Shown: in pieces, positions 14,492 through 24,014 of the stretch
How the letters are laid out: every line of letters begins with the position of its first letter
Numbering within the stretch: position 1 is the first letter of the stretch
DNA from: an uncultured Armatimonadota bacterium
Lineage (GTDB): Bacteria > Armatimonadota > Fimbriimonadia > Fimbriimonadales > Fimbriimonadaceae
Length of the DNA stretch: 41,600 nt
Direction: 5' to 3'
Assembly (NCBI GenBank): GCA_903833215.1
Contig: CAILEM010000087.1
Location: 1 to 41,600, forward strand
The notes under the pieces: generated by a model
Told to the model about the DNA's origin: nothing
The model's database searches: none
Seen by the model: only the letters and a program-made list of their open reading frames with translations
Program-made: the position numbers and the translations under genes

Positions 14492-17179
14492 TCAATCGCG
14501 ATCGTAGGGGTCGTACGTATCCCTTTGAACAGAACGCATCGCTCGTGCTTTTCGATAGTCCGGATCCTTTGGATCACGGGATTTTGGCCAGTCGAAGAGC
14601 CTTGGATCTACTTTCTGCACGTTGTACGGGGTGAAGTCCGGCTTATCCGTGAAGCAGTCCGAGAAGTCGTTTGACAGGCCATCGAACAGGTTCAGCGCGC
14701 CAAGGCCAAAGATCTCGTACATCGTGCGATGCATGCTGGTGATCGTAGTGTGTCGGTGGGAAACGTACTTGTGCTTCACCCACGGGCTGATTGCCAACAA
14801 TACGCTTCGTTGGGCATCGATGTGGTCGGCTTCTCCTCCTGAGTCATCCTGGGTGACCAAGATAAGCATGTTCTTCCAGTAGGGAGTGTGCGAAAGAAAG
14901 TCTACGATTGTCCCAAGGGAGTAGTCGTTGTCTGCCATCCAAGATGCGTGGTAGGGATAACCCTTCTTCGGATTTGGATTTGTGCCATGGTCGTTACAGA
15001 TCGCGATGTTGACGAAGGATGGGAATTTCTCTCCGCCCTTGATGTATTTCTGCTCGACTTCCTTTTGGAACCATTCCGCGCGATACATATCCGGAATGTT
15101 CATGTTGAAAATGGGGAAGTCTCTACTTGTGTTATCGTAGAGTGACTTCGGCATGGGCATGTTGATCACTTCGCGTGCCCCTGTCTTCTCTTCCTTCTCG
15201 TCCTCTTCGACTCCAGCGAATTCGAAGCCTTCGCCGTAGTTTCGGAAGGTGACACCATGTCGATCCAAGTGCTCCCACATCGAACCTGCTTCTGGATAGT
15301 CCTCGGGTGCCATCGATCCATTGCTACCAAAGGATGCCCGTCGACCCGCAGCCGTCGTGTTCAACTTGAAGTTCCAGCCGAGAGTGTAGAGGAGTTGGCA
15401 GAAATTGTTAGGTTGGATACCAATGAGCCATCGGTGACCGACACCAGATGCTTCTGGCTCCATGTAAAAATTGTCGGAAACAACGAACTGGCGAGCCAGC
15501 TTGTTGTGGTTGACCATCACGGCAGTGTGCTCAAGTGTCGGCTGGCCAGGACCGCTAATCTTTTGGTCGTAACCCCACTTCAAAAGGCTCGGATCATTTT
15601 CAGTGCCTGGAACCCGATCAAAGATCGCGTCAAACGAGTGGTTTTCTTTGGTGATGAACACTACGTATTTGATCTGATCGGAAGGCTTTCCAAGTTCGTT
15701 GGACCAAACCGGCGATTTCATCTTCGGCAAGTCCGCGGTAGCGTCGACGATGCCGTTGTTGGACAAAACGGTCTGGGTCAGTTTCGGCAATTCCGAATCT
15801 GATGGGACGGGAATGGTGAGGAAAGCCCCCCGCATGGATGTGTACGGATCCTTTGGCCCGTTGGCAATACCAGCTGGGCCATTGCCATAGCCCTTAAAGC
15901 AGATACACGCCAACTTTGTGCCATCAGGCGTCAAAGCGAGGCGGTAGGGGTACCAAGCGGTTGGGATCAGGCCAACGACTTTTCGGGTTCGCAGGTCAAT
16001 CTCTGCGATGGAATTCAGTCCCGATTCAGCCACAAATAGTCGGCGCTTATCTGGCGAAAGTGCAAGACCTGTCGGCTCGACTCCCCGCAAACCATGCACG
16101 AGTGGCGACGGCTCAAGCGAGATGCGTGCGAGGATCTTGCCGTTAGAAGCATCAATCTCCTCGACACTGTCATCGTTCGAGTTGCAAACGTAGACGACCT
16201 TTCCGTCGGCAAGAAGGAAGCTTGGTCCGCTTCCGCCAACAACTTTGCCCCAGCTCTCGGATGAGCCGATTTGCGAACCCGTTTTAGTTCGGGTCGTCAG
16301 TTTCGGGCTGGTGGGATTGGAGACATCGAACCCATAAACCGAAAATGCTTCCAACGCGTAAGGTGAGCCCAAACCTGGAACGTGGCGTCCTTCCATCTCC
16401 ACGCCCTTTTCCGCTTCTTTACTTGGATAAGCGAAAGGAGGGAAGGTAAGACCGCGTGGATCGTATCGCTTGTCTTGGGTGCCAACGACGGAGGAGTAGG
16501 CAAACTGACCGATGTTCGCGACGAATACTCTGTTTCCGTAGGCGCTAAGGGCGTAAGGGTATCGACCGGTTGGCACCGATGCGATCATCTTCTTGGAGCT
16601 GATCTCGATGATGGCCAAGCGAAAATTCGTGATGTCCGCGCAGTAGATGTACTTACCATCGCCACTCAGCGCGAGGTCATTGATGTAGCTGTCCTCGAAT
16701 TTCTGAACGCCAAGAGGTCCGTTGATCGAAATATCCGCCTCAATTTCATTGGAGGCGGCATTGACGATAACCACTCCGCCATCCTCTCCGCTGCTCCAGA
16801 AGAGGTGCTTGCCGTCTTTGGACACGGCGCATGCACCCGCATTGCTCTTCTTGCCCTTTGCTCCCAAGGAGAGCTTCGAGACGTCTGGCTTATTCTGCCA
16901 ACCAGCAATCCACTGTCCAACGCCTTCACTGGCAACGAACGCTCGATCTCCTTCAGGAGTGAGGGCCAGGCCGTAGGGCCACCTGGCCACCGGAGTTGGA
17001 GTGCCTGCCGGTGTTAATAACCGACCTTCAGGGAGAATCGTGACGCCACTCGGATCGTGCTTTGCAAAGCTATCGACCGAAGGCATATGAAGATAGGGAC
17101 GTGGCTTTTTCGAGGGGCCAACGGTGAGGTTAAGCAGCAGCAAGGCGAGCATTGCCCAATAGCTTATGCCACAAATCAT
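14492..17179 (-). CDS. YncE-like propeller fused to a phosphoesterase/alkaline phosphatase-fold domain
   Basis: This 895-aa exported protein has a signal peptide at residues about 1-20. An N-terminal seven-bladed YncE-type beta-propeller (about 40-470) follows, with repeats such as GLALTPEGDRAFVASEG, GDGKYIYCADITN and GLALSPDKRRLFVAESG. A phosphoesterase domain of the acid phosphatase/phospholipase C group comes next: FITKENHSFDAIFD near 511, NIAICNDHGTNPNP, and LVTQDDSGGEADHID near 777. Such fusions probably hydrolyse phosphate esters outside the cytoplasm; the substrate is unknown. It starts 28 bp after the ABC exporter permease gene and is likely co-transcribed with it. Confidence 0.9.
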   Translation of the reverse strand: MICGISYWAMLALLLLNLTVGPSKKPRPYLHMPSVDSFAKHDPSGVTILPEGRLLTPAGTPTPVARWPYGLALTPEGDRAFVASEGVGQWIAGWQNKPDVSKLSLGAKGKKSNAGACAVSKDGKHLFWSSGEDGGVVIVNAASNEIEADISINGPLGVQKFEDSYINDLALSGDGKYIYCADITNFRLAIIEISSKKMIASVPTGRYPYALSAYGNRVFVANIGQFAYSSVVGTQDKRYDPRGLTFPPFAYPSKEAEKGVEMEGRHVPGLGSPYALEAFSVYGFDVSNPTSPKLTTRTKTGSQIGSSESWGKVVGGSGPSFLLADGKVVYVCNSNDDSVEEIDASNGKILARISLEPSPLVHGLRGVEPTGLALSPDKRRLFVAESGLNSIAEIDLRTRKVVGLIPTAWYPYRLALTPDGTKLACICFKGYGNGPAGIANGPKDPYTSMRGAFLTIPVPSDSELPKLTQTVLSNNGIVDATADLPKMKSPVWSNELGKPSDQIKYVVFITKENHSFDAIFDRVPGTENDPSLLKWGYDQKISGPGQPTLEHTAVMVNHNKLARQFVVSDNFYMEPEASGVGHRWLIGIQPNNFCQLLYTLGWNFKLNTTAAGRRASFGSNGSMAPEDYPEAGSMWEHLDRHGVTFRNYGEGFEFAGVEEDEKEEKTGAREVINMPMPKSLYDNTSRDFPIFNMNIPDMYRAEWFQKEVEQKYIKGGEKFPSFVNIAICNDHGTNPNPKKGYPYHASWMADNDYSLGTIVDFLSHTPYWKNMLILVTQDDSGGEADHIDAQRSVLLAISPWVKHKYVSHRHTTITSMHRTMYEIFGLGALNLFDGLSNDFSDCFTDKPDFTPYNVQKVDPRLFDWPKSRDPKDPDYRKARAMRSVQRDTYDPYDRD

Positions 17180-17207
17180 GGGCCTAACCTGGTCTTAATA
17201 ACTTGTT

Positions 17208-18872
17208 TTATCGATTTCTGCGAACAACAGACATGACGCTGACAGGTTCACCGGTAGCCACCGCCTTTTCCGATGCCTTGCCCGCCAGAAGGAGGAGCAC
17301 AGCGCCGATCGGAATTTGAATCAAGGTCAGGCTGATTGCGACGATCCAGAAGCTGTGGAGAATCATCCCGGGAAGACAGATAATGAACTCGGCGACAAGA
17401 AATGGACTGGTGGCAATCGCGTAAACACCAACCGCGAAGAATTGTTGAAGCTTGTCGGCAGCATCGGGGTAAGCGATACCGATGATGTACTGCAAGATCA
17501 TTCTTGCGCTCAGGCGAAGGGGCAAACCAACTCCAAAAGCAAAGCTGACGAGTGGCCAATAGGGTGCTCGGAATAGGGCGTAGGTGATTCCGCAACCGGA
17601 AAAGAACAGGATGATCGTGCAATAGGGCGTTCCCAGATTCGCGGCAACACTTTGCCATCCTGGGAAAGGCAATGGAGAAAGAAGCTCACGCCGTCGAATC
17701 GCCGATTCGCAAGCAGCCTTCGCCGTCGCAAGAAATCCCATCGAGCAGTACAGGCCAATGGCGAAGAGGGCACCCAAGCCGATGGTCTCGGTGTCCTTAT
17801 TCGCGGAAGCAGCGAACGCGGCGAAGGAGCCAGCGAGAATTCCGCCAAATACTGGGCCAATGAAGTTTCCGAACGGCCGTTTGGCCGCAGCACACAAGTG
17901 AGCCCAGAATAGACTCATGGCTCCTGAGCCAAACGGCTTGAGGGTGTACATTCTTGACCGTGTGCTCTTGAGTGAACTTGCCTTCGCACCCATGAGCGAC
18001 GCGTAACCACCTCGCGCGGCCTGACGAAACGCAAAGCTACGTTCTGTGCTCACGATTGACTGCTCGTACCAATTTGCCTTGGCCGTGAACATTGGGATAA
18101 GCGAAAGTGCGTAACTGACAGCAAGCCACCCTAGGGGGGCAAGTGACGGTTCTTTCGCATATCCAGCAAGCAATGATTCGGTGGCAAGACTGGCTGGCAA
18201 GAAGAGCCACCAGACCACCTTTGAAAGGACGGCGGCTTCGACTGTATTTGCTCCCAATCGCCATCCAACCAGTCCGAGCAGACCCGCGACAACAAATACC
18301 GAAACCATAAGTGCTCGGTGAATCATCTTTCGGTTATTCATCCGCACCGAGATGAACATCGCCAAATTCATATAGATCCCGCCGGAAAGGAACAATGCAG
18401 CGGGAGCCGCCCAACCGGGTGGCGTTGTATGACCAACGTGTTGCCACTTCGGCTCGGCAACACGCATGGCCAAATCAAACGCCATCAGCACGAATCCGGC
18501 CATAAATAGTGCCCCAAACATCAGGCCCGGTAACCGAAATGCCAACACCACCCTCCGAGGAATCGGAGAAGGGAATAGGTAGTCAACGTCCGACATCCCA
18601 AACGTCAGAAGGCTATCTCCGAGGCCTGAGTCGATAAAGCTAAGTCCAAGCAGGATGAGAGATAAGAGCACTCCAGCATGAAAAGCTCTTGGATCGAGAT
18701 GCTCGTGGGAAGCGTTGGGGTGGGGTTGGTTGATCCCGATTTGGCCCAGCACGATCATGAGGGCAACGAGGGCTATCGCAACTGCCAGAGGAAGCAGCTT
18801 TCTGGGGTCGCTGAAAAGGGTCCGCAGCGAGTTCTTGAACTTGAAGGCGCTCAGTAGGGCAACCGCCCTCAT
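17208..18872 (-). CDS. ABC exporter permease (ABC_export-like), paralogue 1
   Basis: This 554-aa integral membrane protein has many hydrophobic segments and the same plan as the 605-aa protein two genes upstream: KNSLRTLFSDPRKLLPL at the N-terminus, DVDYLFPSPIPRRVVLAFRL, LFLSGGIYMNLAMFISV, ANWYEQSIVSTERSFAFRQA and LFWAHLCAAAKRPFGNF. It should form the membrane channel of an export complex with the ATPase encoded just upstream, whose stop overlaps this start by four bases (ATGA). It lacks the ~60-residue insertion after TM1 seen in its paralogue. The exported substrate cannot be inferred. Confidence 0.88.
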   Translation of the reverse strand: MRAVALLSAFKFKNSLRTLFSDPRKLLPLAVAIALVALMIVLGQIGINQPHPNASHEHLDPRAFHAGVLLSLILLGLSFIDSGLGDSLLTFGMSDVDYLFPSPIPRRVVLAFRLPGLMFGALFMAGFVLMAFDLAMRVAEPKWQHVGHTTPPGWAAPAALFLSGGIYMNLAMFISVRMNNRKMIHRALMVSVFVVAGLLGLVGWRLGANTVEAAVLSKVVWWLFLPASLATESLLAGYAKEPSLAPLGWLAVSYALSLIPMFTAKANWYEQSIVSTERSFAFRQAARGGYASLMGAKASSLKSTRSRMYTLKPFGSGAMSLFWAHLCAAAKRPFGNFIGPVFGGILAGSFAAFAASANKDTETIGLGALFAIGLYCSMGFLATAKAACESAIRRRELLSPLPFPGWQSVAANLGTPYCTIILFFSGCGITYALFRAPYWPLVSFAFGVGLPLRLSARMILQYIIGIAYPDAADKLQQFFAVGVYAIATSPFLVAEFIICLPGMILHSFWIVAISLTLIQIPIGAVLLLLAGKASEKAVATGEPVSVMSVVRRNR

Positions 18873-19609
18873 GAACCGGGAATTTCCTCTGTGAGTTCCA
18901 AAAACATATCTTCAAGCGAAACGTCGCTACTCGACTGTAATCGCTCTTTGAGTTCGGCGACGGTGCCTTCCGCGATCAGTTTGCCGCGCTTAAGGATCAC
19001 AACGCGGTCACATAGACGTTCGGCGGTGTCGAGCATGTGCGTGGAAACGAGCATCGCGTTGCCTTGGGCGCGTCGCTCCATCATCATGCCTTTCAATTCG
19101 CGCATTCCTTTCGGGTCCAAGCCGATGAGTGGCTCATCAAAGCAGAACACTTGAGCGCGATGGATGAACGCACACGCGCAAGCCAGCTTCTGGCGCATTC
19201 CCTTAGAGAGACTTGCGCCGAGATCGTTCTTCTTTTCCCAGAGGTCAAGACGGGTGAGGATCTCCTCGGCGTGAACGAGTTCCTCTTCCATGCCGTACGC
19301 TGCTGCCACGAATCTCAAGTGCTCCATTACGGTGAGCATCTCGTACGGATTTGGCACTTCCGGCACAAAGGCAAGCGCACGCTTGGCAGCTACGGGATCA
19401 TCGGAAACGTCGTGACCGTTGAGCAGGATATTCCCACTTGTCGGCTGGAGAAGCGACGCGACGCACCGAATCGTGGTTGTCTTGCCAGCGCCGTTTGGAC
19501 CGAGCAGACCCACAATTTCGCCAGCGTTGACGGTGAACGACAAATCGTCCACGGCTAACATTCCGCCAAACCGTTTGGAGAGGTTTAAGACTTGCAGCAT
19601 GAAGTTCAA
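18869..19609 (-). CDS. ABC exporter ATP-binding subunit
   Basis: This 246-aa ATPase powers the two paralogous permeases flanking it. Walker A is GPNGAGKTTT (about 37-46), the signature region is GASLSKGMRQKLA, so LSKGM replaces LSGGQ, Walker B is VFCFDEPLIGLDP and the H-loop is STHML. The weakened signature is common in the CcmA/NatA-like group of exporters. The gene follows the 605-aa permease by 52 bp and overlaps the 554-aa permease, giving a permease-ATPase-permease operon. Confidence 0.94.
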   Translation of the reverse strand: MNFMLQVLNLSKRFGGMLAVDDLSFTVNAGEIVGLLGPNGAGKTTTIRCVASLLQPTSGNILLNGHDVSDDPVAAKRALAFVPEVPNPYEMLTVMEHLRFVAAAYGMEEELVHAEEILTRLDLWEKKNDLGASLSKGMRQKLACACAFIHRAQVFCFDEPLIGLDPKGMRELKGMMMERRAQGNAMLVSTHMLDTAERLCDRVVILKRGKLIAEGTVAELKERLQSSSDVSLEDMFLELTEEIPGS

Positions 19610-19661
19610 CGACGTTACCCCGCAAGGCTAACGTGCGACTTACTCAGTGACGTTACGGGCC

Positions 19662-21479
19662 TTACGCTTTGCCTCGAAACAAGGCAAAAATACGGACCGG
19701 CTCACCCGTCGCGATGGCCCTCTCGGTAGCTTTTCCAGCGAGGAATAGGAACAGCCAACACAGTGGAAATTGAATCAAGATCAACCCGATTGCCCCGATC
19801 CAGACGGAATGTAGGAATAGGCCAGGAAGGCAGGAGATCGCTTCGATCACCAGGAATGGGAACCCAACGATTGTGCCAATGAACATTGATACAAGCCGCT
19901 GGAGCTTGTCGGCAAGGTCGGGATAAGCGATAACAATGATGTGCTGCAACACAGACCTTCCCGCGAAGCGCAGGGGAACCACGATGCCAAACCCCACGGC
20001 GACCAGGCTCGCCTTCGGCCCGCCTAAGGCGACATATGTTACTGCTCCGATAGCAAAGCAGAGAGAGGTTGCTAGTATGGGCACGCCAAGATCCGCAGCC
20101 ACCATTTTCCAGCCAGCGATCGGTAGAGGAGAGACAAGGTCCCGTCTTCGAATCGATGCTTCTGAGGAGGTGCGGGCAATGGCGGTGAACCCTTGCCAGT
20201 AATAGAAGGCAAGGAATCCGACCATCGTATAGACAAAGCCTTCGGCGGCAGTGCTGGATGGTCCGTGATGCGACGCTGAGAGTTTTTCCGTAGCGACTTG
20301 GAGGACCTTGGCTCCTATCGTCCCCAGGGCGATTCCTGCAATGATTGGGGCCACGATGTTAGGCAGTGGCCGCTTCGCGGCCGCACAAAGGTGAGCCCAG
20401 AAAAGAGCACCAGCATGCCTTCCAAAAGGTGAGATGGTGTAGGTCTTGTCGCTCTTGTACTTGTATGAACCCGCCTTAGCGGCCATCATGCCGGATACGC
20501 CACCCTTGGCCGCCTGCCTTAGCGCCGTCCATTTCTCGGTGCTTGCGATGGACTGCTCGTACCAATTTGCGTTGGATGAGAACAAAACCGCCAGTGACGT
20601 CAGGTAGCCGACAAACAACCAAAGAAGCATGGACCCCGCGGGGTTTTGGCTGTAGGACGCAATGAGCGTATCTGCCGCCAATGTCGATGGGATAAACGCT
20701 GCTCTTAAGATGGGCGATCGCAGAAATGCTTGTACGCCGACAATTCCATTGGACCAAAACAGGGCGGCGACGCAAATCGCAAATCCCCCCGCACATATCC
20801 AAAGTCCTTGCTGGTATCCCTTCCGATTCTTGACGTGAACCGAGATAAACATCGCAAGGTTCATGTAGATTCCTCCCGACAAGAACAGCGCCAGTGGGTT
20901 CACCCACCACGGCGCAATCGTCTGGCCAGGGTTTGGAAGGTTTGGATCGGATGACTGGGTAAGCATCGAGATCATGAACAGGAGGTACAGCGCGATGCCT
21001 AATGCCCCGAACATCAGTGATGGAAGTCGGTACGCCAGGATGACGCGCCTTGAAATCGGAGCAGGGAACAGATAGTCGACATCCGAAGCGCCGAGGGCAA
21101 GGAGGCGGTCTCCCAGGCCCGTGTTGAGGACACTGACTGCTACCAGAAGCAGGCCAAGAGTGAGTACTGTTGTGAAGATCGCTGGGTCGATCTTGGGTCT
21201 TGGTGGCGTAAAGCGGCTCGGGTCAAATTGAGGGGTAACCGCGGTCACCTTTGTGCCCGGCTCAATGACTTTCAGGTGCTGGGCAGCATATTGCTGACGG
21301 GCCGATGCAGCACGCTTCATCATATTGCTCGACATCGACCGAGTGAACGAGTACATCCCCAGCGGTGCCGCAAAGACTAGGAGCATCAGCAGAACCGGGA
21401 TGAGTTTTCTCGGATCTGTGAACAGAGTTCGAAGCGAATTCCTGAGCTTCCAGAAGCTCATTAGGCCGATCGCGCGCAT
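19662..21479 (-). CDS. ABC exporter permease (ABC_export-like), paralogue 2
   Basis: This 605-aa membrane protein is clearly homologous to the 554-aa permease: RNSLRTLFTDPRKLIPV, DVDYLFPAPISRRVILAYRL, LFLSGGIYMNLAMFISV and LFWAHLCAAAKRPLPN are shared. Between TM1 and TM2 (about residues 45-105) it has an extra Pro/Arg-rich loop. The pair most likely arose by tandem duplication around the ATPase gene and now forms a heterodimeric channel. Its ATG overlaps the stop of the molybdenum hydroxylase large subunit by one base (TAATG), so the oxidase and exporter are translationally linked. Confidence 0.88.
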   Translation of the reverse strand: MRAIGLMSFWKLRNSLRTLFTDPRKLIPVLLMLLVFAAPLGMYSFTRSMSSNMMKRAASARQQYAAQHLKVIEPGTKVTAVTPQFDPSRFTPPRPKIDPAIFTTVLTLGLLLVAVSVLNTGLGDRLLALGASDVDYLFPAPISRRVILAYRLPSLMFGALGIALYLLFMISMLTQSSDPNLPNPGQTIAPWWVNPLALFLSGGIYMNLAMFISVHVKNRKGYQQGLWICAGGFAICVAALFWSNGIVGVQAFLRSPILRAAFIPSTLAADTLIASYSQNPAGSMLLWLFVGYLTSLAVLFSSNANWYEQSIASTEKWTALRQAAKGGVSGMMAAKAGSYKYKSDKTYTISPFGRHAGALFWAHLCAAAKRPLPNIVAPIIAGIALGTIGAKVLQVATEKLSASHHGPSSTAAEGFVYTMVGFLAFYYWQGFTAIARTSSEASIRRRDLVSPLPIAGWKMVAADLGVPILATSLCFAIGAVTYVALGGPKASLVAVGFGIVVPLRFAGRSVLQHIIVIAYPDLADKLQRLVSMFIGTIVGFPFLVIEAISCLPGLFLHSVWIGAIGLILIQFPLCWLFLFLAGKATERAIATGEPVRIFALFRGKA

Positions 21480-23524
21480 TACGTCGGCAATCTCAAGGGC
21501 ATAGATTTGAGACGAACGTTTGTGGCTGCAAAAACAGCATTGCCGATAGCAGGTGCGATCGCCATGATGGGGGCTTCGCCCGCTCCGGCTGAGGGTAAAT
21601 CCTTACGGTCGAGGAGGATGGTTTCCAACTTCGGGACGTCCGAGAACCTCGGCACCCGATAACGCGAAAGCCTGTTGTTCAAAATTCGGCCGTTTTCGAA
21701 CTCAATGGCTTCGAATAATGCTCCGCCGAGCCCCATCAGAACCCCGCCTTCGATTTGGTTCCTCAAGTGGTCGGGATTCAGAATCGCACCGCACTCGAAG
21801 GTATTGACCGCCCTCACAACGCGAATCGCTTTGGTGTCTGTGTCCACCGCAACTTCGACGAAGGTCGCAATGTAACCACCTTTGTCGGTACCACAAGCGA
21901 GACCGTAGCCATGTCCTGCCGGAGCCTTGGTTGTTGCCCAGCCAAACCTCTCGGCAGCCGCCTTTAATACGGCTTGAAGGCGTGGCATCTTCTGGAGGTT
22001 TTTCAGTCTGAACTCTAGTGAGTCCATGCCGATCTCGTGAGCCAAGCGATCCATGTGGGTCTCCCGAGCGAAGTTATTGAACGTTGCTCCCAGACAGCGG
22101 TAGGAGCCCTGGCGTAGTGGCGAATGGCTTGGGTGAGACTGGACCCGAGGGCTTTCGACGTCGTACGGGGTCTCAATTCCTGGAGGGCCGGAATTATAGT
22201 TATCGCATTCCCAGGTCACGAGAGTTCCGTCCTTCTTGACGGCTGAATAGATCTGATCTACGCCTGCTGGACGGAAGTAGGCAAAGGAGAACTCTTCTTG
22301 ACGCGTCCACACGACCGATACCGCCTTGCCGACAGCTTTCGCGATGCGAGCCGCTTCAATCGCAGTTTCACCACTGTGCTTTCCGCCGTATCCCGATCCG
22401 GTGTCAGGGACGAGCACACGCACATCTGCCTCGGGAATGCCGAGAGCCGTGGCGACCTCAGGCCTGACGCCAAACGGACGTTGGGTGCCGGTTTGGATGG
22501 TTACCTTTGAGCCTTTCCACTCTGCCACAGCAGCTCGTGGTTCCAGCGGCACGTGAGCGATGTAGGCACAGGTGTAGGTGTCGCCAATCTGAGGCACGTC
22601 AGCCGGCATTTGTGGTGCTGGAGTCTGCTCGTTACCTCTCAACAGTTTGAAGATGTCTTTCGAGGAGGGCTGCTCAGCAGGAGTCCACTCGGCTTTGATC
22701 GCATAGATTGCCTGCTGGGCTTGGTGGCTTGTCGGCGCGGCGACGGCGATGAATTCGCCTTCCTCGACGACATGAACACCTGACATCGCTTTTGCTTTGG
22801 AAGTGTCGATCGACTTTAGCTTCGCGCCATAGGATGGGGCTCGAAGGACTTTGCCGTGGAGCATTCCCGGGATGCGTACATCGGACGAATAGACGTGCTT
22901 CCCTGTGACGAATTCTCGAGCGTCGATCTTCGGGAGGGATGTGCCGAGGACCTTCCAATCCGTTGCGGGGGTCAAAGCGACTGCGGCGTCGATTGGTGCA
23001 CTGATCGCCTTTCCGCTCGCAAGTTCGCCAAACGAGGCTGACCCCTTCTGGCCGATGACGTGACCATTTTCAACTCGGAGGGTCTTCCCATCGACTCCCC
23101 ACTTCTTACTTGCAATATCAACTAAGGCTTCGCGCGCACTCGCCGCGGCTCGGCGAATCTGAGGCACCATGTTCGGTGTGGTCATGCTGCCGAACGTGCC
23201 CATGTCGTAAGGCACGAGGTCTGTATCGCCCATGATGACGCGGACGCTTTCTGGAGAAATATGGAGTTCTTCGGCCGCGGCCTGCGTTAATGAAGTCCTG
23301 GCGTTTTGACCGACTTCAACTTTTCCGGTGAGGACGGTCACTTTGCCGTCGGTACCCACATGGATCCAGGCGCTGACGACTTGGGGAAGCTGCGGTCCGC
23401 GTCGCTGATCAATCAGGTTTGCAAGCCCCTCGGGGACGAAGGCTGCAACCAATAAGCCGCTGCCAAGCACTTTGAGTAACTTGCGTCGACTGAGTTCGAT
23501 AGGGTGCTGTTCGGCAGAGATCAT
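21479..23524 (-). CDS. Molybdenum hydroxylase large subunit (xanthine dehydrogenase/IorB type), Tat-exported
   Basis: This 681-aa protein is the molybdopterin-binding subunit of an aldehyde oxidase/xanthine dehydrogenase-type enzyme. The N-terminus has a twin-arginine signal (LSRRKLLKVLGSGLLVAAF), so the folded complex is exported to the periplasm. Mo-cofactor motifs are present: GSGYGGKHSGETA near 378, QGSYRCLGATFNNFARE near 471, and the catalytic-glutamate loop GAGEAPIMAIAPAIGNA near 646. It is a little shorter than typical IorB proteins. The ATG at 23522-23524 overlaps the stop of the 2Fe-2S gene (ATGA) and puts the Tat signal at the N-terminus. The substrate, a heterocycle or aldehyde, is unknown. 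Confidence 0.92.
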   Translation of the reverse strand: MISAEQHPIELSRRKLLKVLGSGLLVAAFVPEGLANLIDQRRGPQLPQVVSAWIHVGTDGKVTVLTGKVEVGQNARTSLTQAAAEELHISPESVRVIMGDTDLVPYDMGTFGSMTTPNMVPQIRRAAASAREALVDIASKKWGVDGKTLRVENGHVIGQKGSASFGELASGKAISAPIDAAVALTPATDWKVLGTSLPKIDAREFVTGKHVYSSDVRIPGMLHGKVLRAPSYGAKLKSIDTSKAKAMSGVHVVEEGEFIAVAAPTSHQAQQAIYAIKAEWTPAEQPSSKDIFKLLRGNEQTPAPQMPADVPQIGDTYTCAYIAHVPLEPRAAVAEWKGSKVTIQTGTQRPFGVRPEVATALGIPEADVRVLVPDTGSGYGGKHSGETAIEAARIAKAVGKAVSVVWTRQEEFSFAYFRPAGVDQIYSAVKKDGTLVTWECDNYNSGPPGIETPYDVESPRVQSHPSHSPLRQGSYRCLGATFNNFARETHMDRLAHEIGMDSLEFRLKNLQKMPRLQAVLKAAAERFGWATTKAPAGHGYGLACGTDKGGYIATFVEVAVDTDTKAIRVVRAVNTFECGAILNPDHLRNQIEGGVLMGLGGALFEAIEFENGRILNNRLSRYRVPRFSDVPKLETILLDRKDLPSAGAGEAPIMAIAPAIGNAVFAATNVRLKSMPLRLPT

Positions 23525-23997
23525 TTCTGACCTTCCATCGCTTCGGCAGCTTCCTTGATGGCGGCGACCATCCTTGGATACCCGCCGCAACGGCAGATAT
23601 TTCCCGACATGTGTTCGACGATCTGTGCCTCGGACGGAGTGGGGTTCGACGCAAGGAGTCCGGCTGCGGACATGATCATCCCGGAAACGCAGTAGCCGCA
23701 CTGCAGGGCAGCCTTATCAAGAAATGCCTGCTGAAGAGGATGGAGTCTTCCATTCTTCTCAAGCCCTTCGATGGTGGTGATAGGAAGTCCAACCGCTTCC
23801 CCGAGAGTCGTAATGCACGACCTTGTGGGTTGACCTCCCAGCAGTACGGTACAGGCACCACACTGCCCTTCACCACATCCGTACTTCGTGCCGGTCAGCC
23901 CGAGTTCTTGTCGAATAACCTCAAGCAGACTCGTCGACGGGTCTGCCTCCACTTTGTGCTTGACGCTGTTGATTTCGAGTTCAGTGGAGGATTTCAT
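23521..23997 (-). CDS. 2Fe-2S subunit of the molybdenum hydroxylase
   Basis: This 158-aa electron-transfer subunit of the CoxS/IorA type carries both clusters. The plant-ferredoxin cluster is bound by C41, C46 and C49 in GCGEGQCGACTVL plus C61. The second, close to the molybdenum centre, is bound by C100 and C103 in CGYCVSGM and C135 and C137 in ICRCGGY. It has no signal of its own and presumably rides out with the Tat-tagged large subunit. It starts 17 bp after the sugar permease gene and overlaps the large-subunit gene by four bases. No FAD or cytochrome subunit lies nearby. Confidence 0.95.
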   Translation of the reverse strand: MKSSTELEINSVKHKVEADPSTSLLEVIRQELGLTGTKYGCGEGQCGACTVLLGGQPTRSCITTLGEAVGLPITTIEGLEKNGRLHPLQQAFLDKAALQCGYCVSGMIMSAAGLLASNPTPSEAQIVEHMSGNICRCGGYPRMVAAIKEAAEAMEGQK

Positions 23998-24014
23998 TGC
24001 GATGTGCCTAGAGC

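Noticed and set aside
23525-23701. N-terminal extension of the molybdenum hydroxylase large subunit
   Set aside because: It lies inside the 2Fe-2S gene in another frame and would bury the Tat signal; the ATGA start at 23524 fits far better.
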